From assembly GCF_964340395.1 (NCBI RefSeq), contig NC_135564.1, positions 18,519,431 to 18,581,430 on the forward strand: 62,000 nt of DNA, given 5' to 3'. Below are positions 1 to 11,164 of the stretch, in pieces. The stretch's first letter is position 1. Each line of letters begins with the position of its first letter. A model generated the notes under the pieces. The model did no database searches and was not told the DNA's origin. It saw only the letters and a program-made list of their open reading frames with translations. The translations under genes were made by a program, and so were the position numbers. The stretch is from Glandiceps talaboti. Its lineage: Eukaryota > Hemichordata > Enteropneusta > Spengelidae.

Positions 1-27
1 TCTATCCAAGAAAAGAAGTTTTTTCTC

Positions 28-163
<136 letters not shown>

Positions 164-310
164 GTCGGCTAGGTGATTTCTGAACAACTTGTTCTCAACC
201 CTGCTGGCTCAATGCAAGTGTTCATTTGTTATGATAACTAACACTGACTAAAAAGTCTACCAAGAACAGATAAGGCAATTGTGATAATTTCCCCTCTATC
301 AATTATCAAA

Positions 311-742
311 CTCGAATTTCAGGGGAAAAAACTCTTAATTTTAACATTTTGGTTTGCAAAAATCTTGCGAGTTTCGCCATGTAGTTTTAGCTAAATATTA
401 CAAAATACAATGAATGAAAGATCTTTAAATTCGATGATTTCAATGGATTTTGAACTCGAATTTCAGGGGAAAAAACTCTTAATTTTAACATTTTGGTTTG
501 CAAAAATCTTGCGAGTTTCGCCATGTAGTTTTAGCTAAATATTACAAAATACAATGAATGAAAGATCTTTAAATTCGATGATTTCAATGGATTTTGAACT
601 CGAATTTCAGGGGAAAAAACTCTTAATTTTAACATTTTGGTTTGCAAAAATCTTGCGAGTTTCGCCATGTAGTTTTAGTTAAATATTACAAAATACAATG
701 AATGAAAGATCTTTAAATTCGATGATTTCAATGGATTTTGAA
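311..742. repeat. 144-bp tandem repeat, three copies
   Basis: Three head-to-tail copies of a 144-bp unit begin at 311, 455 and 599, each starting CTCGAATTTCAGGGG and ending near TTCAATGGATTTTGAA. The copies are almost identical (copy 3 has AGTTAAAT where the others have AGCTAAAT), so the amplification is recent. The array lies about 0.4 kb upstream of the candidate first exon of ZNF gene A. Confidence 0.95.
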
Positions 743-1149
743 TGCGAAATGTAGAAAGTCTTTCATTCGATTTTCGTTATATAGATGATGACGTCATCCC
801 CATATAACTTGTGACAAGAGGAAAGTCCTTCCGTGACTCTGATGAATGAGCTAAAATAAATATATCTCCTGCAAATTTAACGTGTGCGTAATATGACTAT
901 ATCATAATACATTACCCTATTTCTCTCTTCTATCCGACCTCTACCTCTCTCCAATTTCTCTGGTGTTCGATCTAAAAGTAGCTCCCTCTGTTTGTTTCGT
1001 TTATTTCGTTCACATGTTTGTGATGAAACCGCTTTTAGCATTAGCTTAAATATGTTTTCTTTTTCTTTTTCTTTTACAGGGGAGGGAACGGAATGTTGTT
1101 GCATTGTCAAAAAAACTGTCAAACTAAAAATATATTGCGCGATTCGTCG
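743..1149. other. Spacer; putative 5' flank of ZNF gene A
   Basis: No convincing coding region. The stretch holds a CT-rich tract near 920-970 and a T-rich tract near 1050-1075 before the candidate first exon. Promoter activity is inferred only from position. Confidence 0.3.
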
Positions 1150-1304
1150 CATGCGGGCGCTTTTTAGTTGCATTCTGATACCACACACAGCGACGAAGAT
1201 TGTCTGTTGTCTGTTGTTTATCTGCAGTCGCCGTGCTTACATTACTTCGTGACTTATCAAGACAACATCTTCTGTTATGTAGACAATTCATAACTGATGA
1301 TCAG
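1150..1304 (+). other. Candidate non-coding first exon of ZNF gene A
   Basis: Contains GGGCGCTTTTTAGTTGCATTC followed further on by AAGACAACATCTTCTGTT and ends CAG|GTAGGCAT, a plausible splice donor. The same order of elements (GGGCGCT near the start, AAGACAA..TTGAAGCTGTTT, donor GTAAGCAT) occurs at 9851-10008, and weaker versions at 21312-21465 and 29260-29438, each upstream of a paralogous ZNF gene. The exon 5' limit is not defined. The partner acceptor would be at 4698, giving an intron of about 3.4 kb. This is the weakest of the four matches. Confidence 0.45.
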
Positions 1305-2068
1305 GTAGGCATATCATGTTCACTCTCAAATTTACACTTGAAGAACTGGTTAATAGTAAAAAAAACCATTAGAATCGTAAAATTTCTTATTGAATGCCAC
1401 TGTGTACACACTGCATGATTTGCGTCCTCTGCTATTCATCGTCTTTTTATCTAATGTAAAGGAGTCGGTGGAAACCGTGGATATAAATTTTAAAAAAGCA
1501 AACGCAAAGGACACGTACATGAGCGGTTAAATGCAGCAGATCAGATGAATTGAACCTTTTCGTGATCTGTTTTATTTCGCTCGCATATCATACTCGAACC
1601 CAAGGTTAAAGGTCAATGCGCAAACGCTATACATTATATGTTGGTTCTATGGGTAGTCTATATAATATTAATGGATCTAAAGGTATTTTCATAAACTATG
1701 GGGTCTGGAGAGTCATTTAATGATTTTTACGTCACCTACATTGTACTCGAATTTAGGGAAACACGTGCACCTATTTGAACTTGTGCCTCATTTGGGGATT
1801 TTTGCTGAGAGCCACATTGCCTCATTGAAGTCGACAGAAATGTAATTGTGTGGATAATGAATCAAGACTTCTAAGTGAACATAATACCTTATTATTTAGT
1901 GAAAATATCTTGAATATTCATTGTCAATAGGAAACAAAGTGGGGCTGGTTTAATTGATATCAATTAAGGTAGTTATGTAAAATAACTATAAGTTCTACCC
2001 TCATTTATACTTTCATCATAAAAACTGAATATACATTTACATACTGGAAAAAAATATGCAATAAAAAT
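1305..2068. other. Intron 1 sequence of ZNF gene A, first part
   Basis: AT-rich sequence in which I see no coding region, RNA gene or clear repeat. Confidence 0.3.
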
Positions 2069-2100
2069 GGTGGTGGTGGTGGTGGTGGTGGGGGGGGGGG
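2069..2100. repeat. (GGT)n followed by poly-G
   Basis: Nine GGT-like units pass into a run of at least ten G. Just downstream (2131-2151) is AGCATTTCGTCCTAATTTC then ACTCGTCCTAC, which resembles the terminus of the TCGTCCCA-rich element at 10311-10876 and is probably a relic of that family. Confidence 0.85.
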
Positions 2101-2151
2101 TGTTCCCCGAATGGTGATGGAGCATTTCGTCCTAATTTCAACTCGTCCTAC

Positions 2152-3157
2152 TTTCAGTGCATCAGATTTCTGGGTAGATTATTTGTTATATTTTGCAGTA
2201 TCTGTAAAAGGTCTGGATTTCTACTGGAACATTAGGAAGGGATATTAAACCAAAACGAAAAGTCATTATATTGGATGTATGGTGTTTTTACGTCGTAGTA
2301 TCTTAACATATTTTATAACTAAAACACATTCACATGAAAATCACATTGCAAAGATCTGTACTAAATTAATTTACTATGTGATTTTGAAAGAGTGGGAAGA
2401 GTTGAAAATGGGGTGAGTTGACATTGGGATGAAGTGAATCCCAATCTCTCCAAATTAAGTAAAAAGTTAGAATAATTCAAAGTTGATGCACTTTTGGAAA
2501 ATTCACCCAATTTTTTTGTTACAATTGCTTTGTGAAAACATAGCCAGTATTTAATTACTACATACATGTATAACATGGAAATTGAAAAACCGCAGTTTTA
2601 AATTCGCTGAAATTGACATACGGCTACTTGCATGTAAATAATACTGAAAATAAATTTGAAAGCTGCATCCTAGACATTGGAGGGGAAACCAATGCTCATA
2701 TACATGTAGTACTCTGCAGTTATCGACTCATGTCTCTTATTACACATTATATTATAGCATTACCAATTCCAGTGAGTTTTGTGACGTCATCGCTGTACAT
2801 TATTACTGATAATGTACTCCGTTATTGGGCATCGCGGCCCCGGAACGAGCATAACAATACAAGCTTATTTGTTCTGTTTCTTCATATGACTAGGTATTTT
2901 TTTCGAAATGTATGTTGTTACTTATGATTGCCATTTCCACTGTTTAAAAATGCAACACATTCATGAAACAAATTTGTGTTCACAGCAGTTCATTGAAGTG
3001 TATATGTGTGTGTACGTGTACGTATGTGTGTCGCTATGATTAGTATTCAGCTTCTGGGCCGAACATGGCAGACGATGTTCAGCGCTGTGTATATTATACG
3101 TTGTTTTGAGTTTCGCGGTCTACAAATTCACTGGAATTGGCAAAACTATAAAATAAT
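2152..3157. other. Intron sequence without recognised features
   Basis: AT-rich single-copy-looking DNA. The open frames here are short and look like chance; no domain or splice-bounded exon was recognised. Confidence 0.3.
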
Positions 3158-3299
3158 AACAATAATGTACACCCTCCCAGTCCATAATGGACTCAAGCAA
3201 ACTTTACACTCCATAATGGGTTCGGCTGTCGCCTCGCCCATTATGTCGTTCAAAGTTTGCTTTCTTCCATTATGGGCTGGGAGGGCGTACATTATTGTT
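3158..3299. mobile_element. 142-bp foldback (MITE-like) element
   Basis: AACAATAATGTACACCCTCC at 3158 is the imperfect reverse complement of the segment ending at 3299. Arms of about 63 bp each contain CATAATGG and GCAAACTTT in matching order and flank a loop of about 16 nt centred near 3228. No transposase is encoded. The whole element would form one long hairpin if transcribed. Confidence 0.85.
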
Positions 3300-4698
3300 T
3301 AAATAATGAATATGTGTTGTACAGTATCCTACTACATCTATTTATTCATGTTGTCACAAAAAGTGCTTCATTCACACAATTTATGAAGTGTCGATATCAT
3401 GTCTTTCATTCAGTTTTTAATCCTACAGTGACTTATTTCTAGGTAATGTTCTCACAAATTCATAAAATCAATACCAAGATTCAGAGCAAACAAAATATAG
3501 GCTCTCAAATTAAAAAAAATTCTATCCTCATTTTCATGTATGTATTGATGTATATTATTTTTTTATATTTCTAATTCAAGATTGAATGAACGAGTCCCCA
3601 TATTACATGTAAATATTTTATCACAGCTACATTTCTGAAGTGAGATGTGCCAGTGTTATTTCCCCATGATGCTTTGCACCAGTGTGTTTTTTTGTCATGA
3701 TGTGTTCCCAACCAGCATAGCATTTCATTTCTAAATCCAGAAAAAACTGTCATAGGGTGATTTTTTCCCCAACTTCTCGGCAATCAAATTCTACAATGCA
3801 AGGTAAATCTCCCCAACATTGAGATCTTGTTTTGAACTGTGAGACATCAACATTATAAGCCATCGGAAGTGGGTGGGGAGAGTTCTACTAATATAATACT
3901 GAACAAGGCGAAAACTTAGACTTCGCGAGGTAAAAACCATGGATTTAGTACCCCCTAGTCATACCTCAGAATATGTTGACCCAAAAAACAATAATTCTTT
4001 CCCATAATTACTAATTTTTAAGTCCCAAAACTTGTCCACACTATATGATTAAGTGGTGTCTTCAATTCATCCACATTTCCATACTGATTACGTAGATTAA
4101 ATAGACAGACTGATAGATTGAGAAAGTGACCTCAAGCCGCTAGGATAAAATCAACTGTACCTTGGTTCCCCATTAACACTATTCATAGCCACGAGGGGAG
4201 AAATACATGTACAAGTTTTGTAAATATGGTTATTTAAGTAAGATACATGTACACAAGTGCCAAGATGCTTTTTGGAATCTTGATTCTATTAAAATCTGCT
4301 GCAATATGTCATTTCTGTCCATTGTTTACATTGCTGGAGAAGCTTTAGTTATCACAAATTGGTATATTGTACCATTGTGCCCTCTAAGCCAATTTGATGC
4401 ACCAGTGACACACACAATTCCTAGTGACGCATCAATTATGTTCCCCTATGCGGTGACTCTCAAGAAATCCCAGTTTTTCTCATTTTAACTCAAAACAACA
4501 AAATTTGACTATTATAAAGGGGCACACTGATTGGTACTATATAATGTTAAAAACAACCACAGCTGAAAATTTTCTTTCTTTTTCAAGCCAGTGATAGAAG
4601 AAATGCTAGAACACATGACATTATAAATATTGTTGTCTTATAGTTTAATCGATAGTCCCATTCATGAAAGTATTCTTATATTATTTTCACCTTCATAG
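3300..4698. other. Remainder of putative intron 1, ZNF gene A
   Basis: No supported gene. Sequence is AT-rich, and ends in CACCTTCATAG (acceptor AG at 4697-4698) directly before the coding exon of gene A. Confidence 0.35.
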
Positions 4699-4702
4699 AT
4701 AG

Positions 4703-4741
4703 ATGACTCTGTTGGATTATACAAGTGCTAGCAAGACTTGA
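4703..4741 (+). promoter_or_regulatory. Short upstream ORF before ZNF gene A
   Basis: If exon 2 starts at 4699, an ATG at 4703 opens a 12-codon uORF that stops at TGA 4739-4741, one nucleotide before the main ATG at 4743. That spacing would favour termination-reinitiation and so dampen translation. The uORF depends on the inferred acceptor. Confidence 0.4.
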
Positions 4742-4742
4742 C

Positions 4743-6137
4743 ATGGAGAGTGTATCATGTACCCAAGAAGATTATGAGAAAAATCACACGATTGCTACCA
4801 AGAAAACCAATTTTTGTCCTGACACTAATGAAGTTCCACATGAAGATAATGATAGACAGACACAATGCATAGAGAAAAAGACAACTAAACAGAAGGATAT
4901 AATTGAGCATGAGATGCATCAAATGCACCATTTTGGAGATGATATTGTACATGATTTGATAGGTTCCATTTGCTTTGCTGCAGAACCAATGTCAGTCAAA
5001 GATGAAAGCCAGAGACAAGATCCAAAGGAGGTGATGATTTATCAGGGAGATAGTCAAGACATCAAAGCTCGTTTTCCACAGGAATGTACTAGTAAAACTG
5101 ATGACAGTTTGTCAGATGTGTTTAACCCTTCAGATGATTCAAAACCAGACACAATCAAACAAAACATCTGTGAAGAAAATACCTCCCTTTTTGAAACTTT
5201 GAAGGAGGGAATACAAAAAGTGACAGAAGATGGTATACATGTAAATGTACCTGGTGAACGTGACATTAAGTCCGTACAAAAATATTGTACAGTAACAAGT
5301 GAAGACTGCCAAGGGGATGAAAACCCTGATCCTGCCCAAACTGTCCATTACAAGACAACAGACCAATCAGAGGTAGCAGAAAAATACGAACATTCCAAAA
5401 ACAACACTGAAAGTCTTCAAATGACATATGAAAGCCATGCACTGATAGAAAGTGATCATTATATTCCTCCAGATTGTCATGGCCGTGTAACAACAGATTC
5501 ACTCTTTAATAACAGTAGTCAAGACATTCACATGAGTGGCCAAGAAAAACCTTTTGTATGTAAAGAGTGTGGGAAAGGTTTTCATAAAATTTACCATCTG
5601 AAGGCCCATCTGAGAATGCGCACAGATGAAAACCCATATATATGTGAGGATTGTGGCAAAGCATTCAATGACAATTGTAGTTTTAAGACACATATAAGAA
5701 GCCACAAAAATGAAAGACTATTTCTGTGTGGCGAGTGTGGTAAAGGTTTTAATGAAAACTACAATCTGAAGGCACATATGCGAATCCATGCAAATGAAAG
5801 ATCATTTGTATGTAAAGAGTGTGGTAAAGGGTTTAACGGCAATAGTAATCTGAAAGCACACATGCGAATCCACACAAACGAAAAACCTTTCGTCTGTGAA
5901 GAATGTGGTAAAAGTTTCTGTACAAGTAGTCATCTGAAGAGACACATGAGACTCCACACAGATGAAAGACCGTATGTATGTAAGGAGTGTGGGAAAAGTT
6001 TCAATGAAAACGGTAATCTGAAGGCACATGTGAGAACCCACACAAACGAAAGACCATTTGTGTGTAAAGTATGTGGCAAAGGGTTTAATCAAAGCGGTAC
6101 TCTGAAAATACATGAAAGGCTGCGACATGAAAAATAA
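4743..6137 (+). CDS. C2H2 zinc-finger protein A (464 aa, 7 fingers)
   Basis: Predicted nuclear DNA-binding protein. The first in-frame ATG is at 4743; the open frame runs further upstream but has only a GTG. Residues 1-270 are acidic, low in structure, and carry the family block shared with genes B-D (VTSEDCQ, NPDPAQT and TTDQSEVAE at about residues 183-213) and one SUMO-type motif (VKDE, near residue 86). Fingers 1-7 occupy about residues 271-464. Linkers are mostly TNE[RK]P or TDERP instead of TGEKP. Finger 1 has lost its final histidine (HLRMR), so it probably does not bind zinc normally; finger 7 has H-X4-H. Helix positions -1,2,3,6 for fingers 2-7 read D-C-S-T, E-Y-N-A, G-S-N-A, T-S-H-R, E-G-N-A, Q-G-T-I. 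It is the most diverged of the four paralogues. The DNA target and role are unknown. Confidence 0.9.
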   Translation: MESVSCTQEDYEKNHTIATKKTNFCPDTNEVPHEDNDRQTQCIEKKTTKQKDIIEHEMHQMHHFGDDIVHDLIGSICFAAEPMSVKDESQRQDPKEVMIYQGDSQDIKARFPQECTSKTDDSLSDVFNPSDDSKPDTIKQNICEENTSLFETLKEGIQKVTEDGIHVNVPGERDIKSVQKYCTVTSEDCQGDENPDPAQTVHYKTTDQSEVAEKYEHSKNNTESLQMTYESHALIESDHYIPPDCHGRVTTDSLFNNSSQDIHMSGQEKPFVCKECGKGFHKIYHLKAHLRMRTDENPYICEDCGKAFNDNCSFKTHIRSHKNERLFLCGECGKGFNENYNLKAHMRIHANERSFVCKECGKGFNGNSNLKAHMRIHTNEKPFVCEECGKSFCTSSHLKRHMRLHTDERPYVCKECGKSFNENGNLKAHVRTHTNERPFVCKVCGKGFNQSGTLKIHERLRHEK

Positions 6138-6467
6138 ACAACTATGACTAAATTTGTACAAGTGTTATGCAGAACAATGCCGGTGTTGAGCTTGTCCTGT
6201 GTTGTAAATCGATGACTGAATGCATTTTCAAACAGTTTCATTGTCAAAATTTAAATTTCTTTTCTTTGGAGGGGTGAGGAAGATAAGGTTTACATGTACT
6301 TGCTGGAGTCATTTATGTGGAAAGCAATTTTGAAATGATGTACAGCTTACTGAGTTGAATATAGTCTTTTGACTGTATTGGTGAAAAAGCAACCAATTTG
6401 TTGGAATTATTTTGCATGGAAAAATCTTGTGAAGTTTTACAACTGCTTTAGTTCCTGCCAACTTACA

Positions 6468-6473
6468 ATAAAA
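6468..6473 (+). terminator. Candidate polyadenylation signal of gene A
   Basis: AATAAA about 330 bp after the stop codon. Another AATAAA (6133-6138) overlaps the stop codon itself and is less likely to be used. Confidence 0.4.
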
Positions 6474-6639
6474 TGGCTGACTGTAAAATGACGACCCTAT
6501 AATGAAAGAATGTCGGTGTGGCAATGGTGTACTTAAAGTATTTCTGTAAGTACTTGCAGTTTTCTGTGCAGCTGAACTTTCACAAGCCGTGTAAGAGAAT
6601 GTGAAGTACCCATAGTACAAAAGCAATCTTGTAAGTGTG

Positions 6640-7190
6640 ACAGAAGTAAAGTATTGGAAGGGAACAAGTCTTCTATGAAGACTTACAAGAATCTAATTCC
6701 AGCAGGATCAACACCTTGCATAGCTTCCAAGTAAGCTACTGTGTAAATTTCTCTCAGTGAATCTCTCAGCAACTGGCTTTACCATCTCTTCCATGTCCAC
6801 ATTTTCCATGTGTTCGTGAGACCACTTTGTACAGCATCGCCAATAGCCATTTTTGAAACTTAAAAGTTGGCATTCACTACTAACTTTTCTTGGATCTCTC
6901 TATATTTCTGTTTTCTGTTTTGAAAAGTTCTATATATCTTAAATCTTCTATATCAAATTTCTTAACCTGTGGACAGTTTTGTTTCCGTGGATAGACGAAA
7001 CCTGTGTCATGATAACGTTGCCAAATACCACAAATAGTGCTTCAGGCCATTTTGAACTTATTGGCATATTTCATTATTGTTCCTTTTGGTAGAAATCCAG
7101 TTTCACTATGACCATCTAGTCCCCATAGTTCTTCTATCAATAGTTTCCATAAGTCATTTCCCACAGTTTTGTCAACATTCCAGTCTCTAC
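6640..7190 (-). pseudogene. Tc1/mariner-like transposase relic
   Basis: Reading the minus strand from 7190 downward gives an HTH-like N-terminal stretch (NDLWKLLIEELWGLDGHSE, then KFKMA*STICGIWQRYHDTG), a basic-proline bridge (VYPRKQNCP) and DIEDLRYIELFK. After stops and frame shifts come VKPVAERFTERN and AYLEAMQGVDPAGIRF. The order (HTH, S-T-I-x-x-I-W recognition helix, then the stretch leading to the first catalytic Asp) fits the DDE_3 / Tc1-mariner transposase group. The catalytic core beyond IRF is missing. Several in-frame stops make it a pseudogene. Assignment is by remembered family pattern; a BLASTX search would decide. Confidence 0.55.
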
Positions 7191-7958
7191 TACACAAATT
7201 TTGCTTTGCCTTGTTTCAAACTGTTTTTTTTCACCCACGACTTAAAAGTTTGAAATTGTCTGCGTCAACACAATTACGAGCATACATGTATGTATATTCA
7301 TTGATGAGTCAAAGTGGTATGATCTCTTGTACTTTCTATACTTCAATTTACCCAAATTGATGATAATAAGAATTTGAGTCTGCTTGCATGGTTCCCATGG
7401 TGATGTATGTACACATACAGTGCCTGCTTGTAGGCAGGAGTGTGGTGTTGTTTATATTTGTAGTGAATGGTCTGAGGGAAGCCTGTTTCTTATCTAGCTA
7501 AATTGTTCTCGGGGGGGAACATAAAATGTGTACGACACGCAGTCTTTCGCACTGTAAATTGACTCCCCATAACATTTTGCACTTTGTTTCTATTACTTTC
7601 ATATTAGTTTCCTCTCTTGTTGGTGGAATTGCGTATTTATGTTTTTGTACCTGGAATTGTACAAAATTTGATACCTCATAATTGCCAAAATTTATGTTGT
7701 AGAATTTACACTATAAATAGTATATGTACTGTATCTCAGTGTTTCATTAAATTCTTGGAAGTACATTTGTGGAGTCTTGTATGGATGCTAATGTTTTAGA
7801 GTTCTAACTAACTGACTGTATGTATGTATGTATGTATGTGAAGCACTGTATAAGGTTCATTCTTATTGGTTAGAAAACAAAGGAAACAAGCACATCGGTA
7901 AATGAGTGATAAAGTATAAGTATATTTCCAATCAGAGGCAACCTTGTAATAGCTTCAC
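7191..7958. other. Intergenic DNA
   Basis: No supported gene. There is a short TGTA run at 7818-7840, which foreshadows the larger ATGT microsatellite next to it. Confidence 0.3.
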
Positions 7959-8158
7959 ATGTATGTATGTATGTATGTATGTATGTATGTATGTATGTAT
8001 GTATGTATGTATGTATGTATGTGTGTGTATGTTTGTATGTATGTATGTATGTATGTATGTATGTATGTATGTATGTATGTATGTATGTATGTATGTATGT
8101 GTGTGTGTATGTTTGTATGTATGTATGTATGTATGTGTGTGTGTGTGTGTGTGTGTGT
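7959..8158. repeat. (ATGT)n microsatellite with GT interruptions
   Basis: About 200 bp of ATGT tetranucleotide repeats with GTGTGT patches, ending in (GT)n. Long open frames on both strands here are artefacts of the repeat. Confidence 0.97.
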
Positions 8159-8515
8159 ATTATTTGTGACATATCTGGGCATATGGCTGGAGCTGATTAT
8201 AGGAAAAATGTGTAATTTTCTTTAATCAAGCAAATAGACATCTTGGTTCACTATCTGATGACACCACATCAGCCCTAAATCCCTGTGTGGATACTACAAT
8301 AGCTACATGAGTTCAAGAACAGACAAAGAAGAAAAAGTCAGTGTGTTAAATGTCACTTAGTGGCCAAGACAATTCTCATAAACTCCAAATCCCTAAGTAG
8401 ACTGAACACAGATTAATTCAAGACTGCATCTCAATGAAGTCTCAAAATCTTCCAGTTATAAATTTGAACTTCAACAAAGTTCACTGACAAAATGGGAAAG
8501 ACCGAAAGTGTATAA

Positions 8516-9739
8516 GGCCAGAAAAAAAAGCTGTTCAACCTACCCATATTTTTGGCATTTCAATTTTTTTATTTTTTTTGGTGATGGGCAATATATCCTC
8601 ATGCTGGCTTTGCATGTCAGTAAAATGCACACTTTGTTTCAAAATTAAGAGAATTTCTTTATATTTTCTGAATAGTACAATATACATTTGAGTCAGTTCC
8701 AAATTATGTAATATCTTATACAGTGGTTTACTTGGCTCTGATGATGCATACAAAAATGAATTGAGATTAAACTAACCTGTTGCATATCAAATGAGCACTA
8801 AACAAAATGAGCAAAACTGTACGACCATGGGAAGGGCAGTCATTGGGCCATCAAAAGTCTGATAGTCTGAAAGTCTTCAAATGTTTTACTCTTTCTTTAT
8901 TCATGATTTTTTGGAATCAAATTAAAGTTCAGGAGAAGTCATTTACCACATCTGCAAAATATCTTTCAACTTTGCCACGACAAAATACACTTCATAGCCA
9001 GATAAAATGTACTGCATGTCATAATTGTGGTATTTTAAAACCACATTCAAGCTTTGTAAGACTTTAAATTATGTTTTTGTTTGATATTTTATGCCTCTAA
9101 ATGGCCTCCTATATTGTCTTATTTTCAAAAAAGTTTGCATTTTTGAGGATGTGTCCTTCCAATCAGTAGCAATCATGGTAATAATTGTCTTTCTCCCAAA
9201 ACAAGATGGAAGGTGGCTGACTAAGTACCTCCCTATAGGTCAGAGCTAATTATGAGACATCTCCTTACAAGTATCCATGTGAAATCCACATCCTTTGTCA
9301 AGTAATATCATTTGGACTGGTTTTGAGTTGATTGTCACTTATTTTTAATGCATCATTGTACCAATGCTACCATATATAATTTTATATCTCCTCTATAGTG
9401 ATAGTGTAGGTGACAGAAGGAGTGGCTAAAATAATTCTGGAGTTTCATTTAGTGGGTCTTAACATATTTTGAGAGGAGCTACAAAATTTGTTTAACCGTA
9501 AATTGTGCACATTTCCTAACTAAAGCTGATGGAAATCAATTGCCATACAGACAAATTGCAAGAGATAAAATCAAAATGAATGAATAAGTACAATGTAAAC
9601 TCAACATCAAATGTTTTGCCATCATTACATGTGGTTTGTTTTTACATCCTTTGTAAAAAAAAAAAAAAAAAAATCGACCTACCTACCCAATGTGACGGGT
9701 TATGTTGCCTGTTGAACAGCTTTTTTATTTTTTCTGGCC
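8516..9739. mobile_element. Non-autonomous DNA transposon, PIF/Harbinger-like ends
   Basis: GGCCAGAAAAAAAAGCTGTT at 8516 is matched by the reverse complement of the segment ending CTGGCC at 9739, both adjoining CAAC and a CTACCCA motif. The element is flanked on both sides by TAA, the target-site type of PIF/Harbinger elements. The right half (about 9395-9739) has a diverged second copy at 47010-47335 with shared strings such as GTGGCTAAAATAATTCT and GTGGGTCTTAACAT. No transposase coding is visible inside. Family assignment rests on the TAA duplication and terminal sequence only. Confidence 0.6.
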
Positions 9740-9839
9740 TAACAATGTCATCGACAGTATCATCAACAACCAACCCCCAACCCCACCCCACCCCCTCCTA
9801 GTTAAAGTTGTACAGTCCTAAGGACAACTGAATGACAAC

Positions 9840-10008
9840 TTATGGTTTGAGGGCGCTGTTTAAATCCATTCTTATTTCCAGAAAAAATGGCAGATGTCAA
9901 ACAGAACTCTTGAGTCACTGCACTGCTCTTGAACAGATTGTATCAGTAAACCACTTCTAAGACAATATTGAAGCTGTTTGCAGAGACACCTCAACACCCT
10001 GCAATCCG
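9840..10008 (+). other. Candidate non-coding first exon of ZNF gene B
   Basis: Contains GGGCGCTGTTTAAATCCATT, a short uORF starting AAAATGGCAGATGTC (9887-9913, 8 codons), AAGACAATATTGAAGCTGTT and GCAGAGACACC, then donor CCG|GTAAGCATAC with GT at 10009. It shares AAAATGGCAGA and TTGAAGC with the exon upstream of gene D and AGAGACAC plus GTAAGCAT plus CATTCTGAT with the one upstream of gene C. The acceptor is at 15749, so intron 1 is about 5.7 kb. The 5' end is not defined. Confidence 0.6.
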
Positions 10009-10282
10009 GTAAGCATACATTTTTCATTCTGATATAACTAATATTTCGTACGTACGAACGAAGGACCGAAGACAGGATAACAGATTAACACTGACAGTGA
10101 CAATGAATAGCACCAAAACAAACGAAGTGTCAATCATGGTATTGGCATGAGTGACATCTCCCAAGTCAGTGCTAAGAGGAGGAGGAGAACACTAAAATCA
10201 TGAGAGCTACCAATTAGGTTCAATCTTAAACTAGAGCGTATGACTTACTAGTGCTTCGGCCTGGCCCAGAAATTAAGAACTA

Positions 10283-10904
10283 GCTTGTTTGTAGCCCCCG
10301 CTTGCATATGGGTTGCCAGACATTTCGTCCCAAAACGAACTCGTCCCAAACGAACTCGTCCCATCGCCATCTCGTCCCACGACTAACTCGTCCCAAAACT
10401 AAATCGTCCCACCGCCACTCGTCCCACGACTAATAATATTGCGTTTAGCTACGCGTTCAGAACACAAAGTGAAATGACGCAACTTTGGCAGATTCTGTCG
10501 AGAAGGCAACACGACTTTTTCATCTGTCGAAAGTTTTGCAATTACAAACAATTACTTTATAGTTATGTTTCCGAACTTTGATATGAAAAATACGATGACA
10601 GAAATTTTGACGTACGATCTATGACGCCATTAGTCATGTTTGCATACAGAGTTTAATAGTCATCCCTTTGATCCTCAAGACAGCGTAGACCCGTACACCG
10701 TCGGCAAGCAGGACTATGACGCTACATGCGTTATGCCTATTTGCAGTTAATTATGAACCACACAGGAATTCTTTGAATGGGGCGAGATGGCGGTGGGACG
10801 AGTTGGCCCAGGAACAACTTTATTGGGACGAGTTAGTTTGGGACGAGATGGTTTTGGGACGAAATGACCGCCCACCGCTTGTTTGTAGCCCTCGCTTGCA
10901 TATG
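10283..10904. mobile_element. TIR element with TCGTCCCA subterminal repeats
   Basis: CATTTCGTCCCAAAAC at 10321 and its reverse complement at 10854-10865 are inverted. Each end carries several TCGTCCCA repeats, alternating with AACTCG, CCATC or CGCCA. The core (10311-10876, about 566 bp) is bounded by 28-bp direct repeats (GCTTGTTTGTAGCCC...) at 10283-10310 and 10877-10904 that differ at one base. No coding capacity is seen. A related end fragment sits at 2131. Confidence 0.75.
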
Positions 10905-11164
10905 ACTGGGTTGGTCCATGACCCAAGACGAGACTGTTATCATCGACCCCCCCCCGGCTTGACCCCTCTAGGCCGACTGTAGTGGAAGTGACAACAGTCA
11001 ATACAGAGTCGAGTAACGTACACCATGGCACGTCAGATTACCCAAAATGCAGTATGATTTGTATGCTCGGAGATCGAAGGCGCGGCGCAGACACACATTG
11101 TTGTTGGTTCTACACATGTATTACGTTGTATATGTCACTTTTGAAGAAAATATCTGACGGCTAT

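Noticed and set aside
992-1418. 72-103-aa open frames around the candidate first exon of gene A
   Set aside because: No domain or homology recognised and they conflict with the splice-donor model shared by the four paralogues.
5802-6161. Minus-strand open frames opposite zinc-finger exons (also 17088-17747, 25666-26464, 32571-34383)
   Set aside because: Shadow frames of the finger repeats; they have the antisense periodicity of C2H2 codons and no independent signal.
7870-8225. Several YVCM / HTYI-repeat open frames
   Set aside because: Produced by the ATGT microsatellite in all frames.
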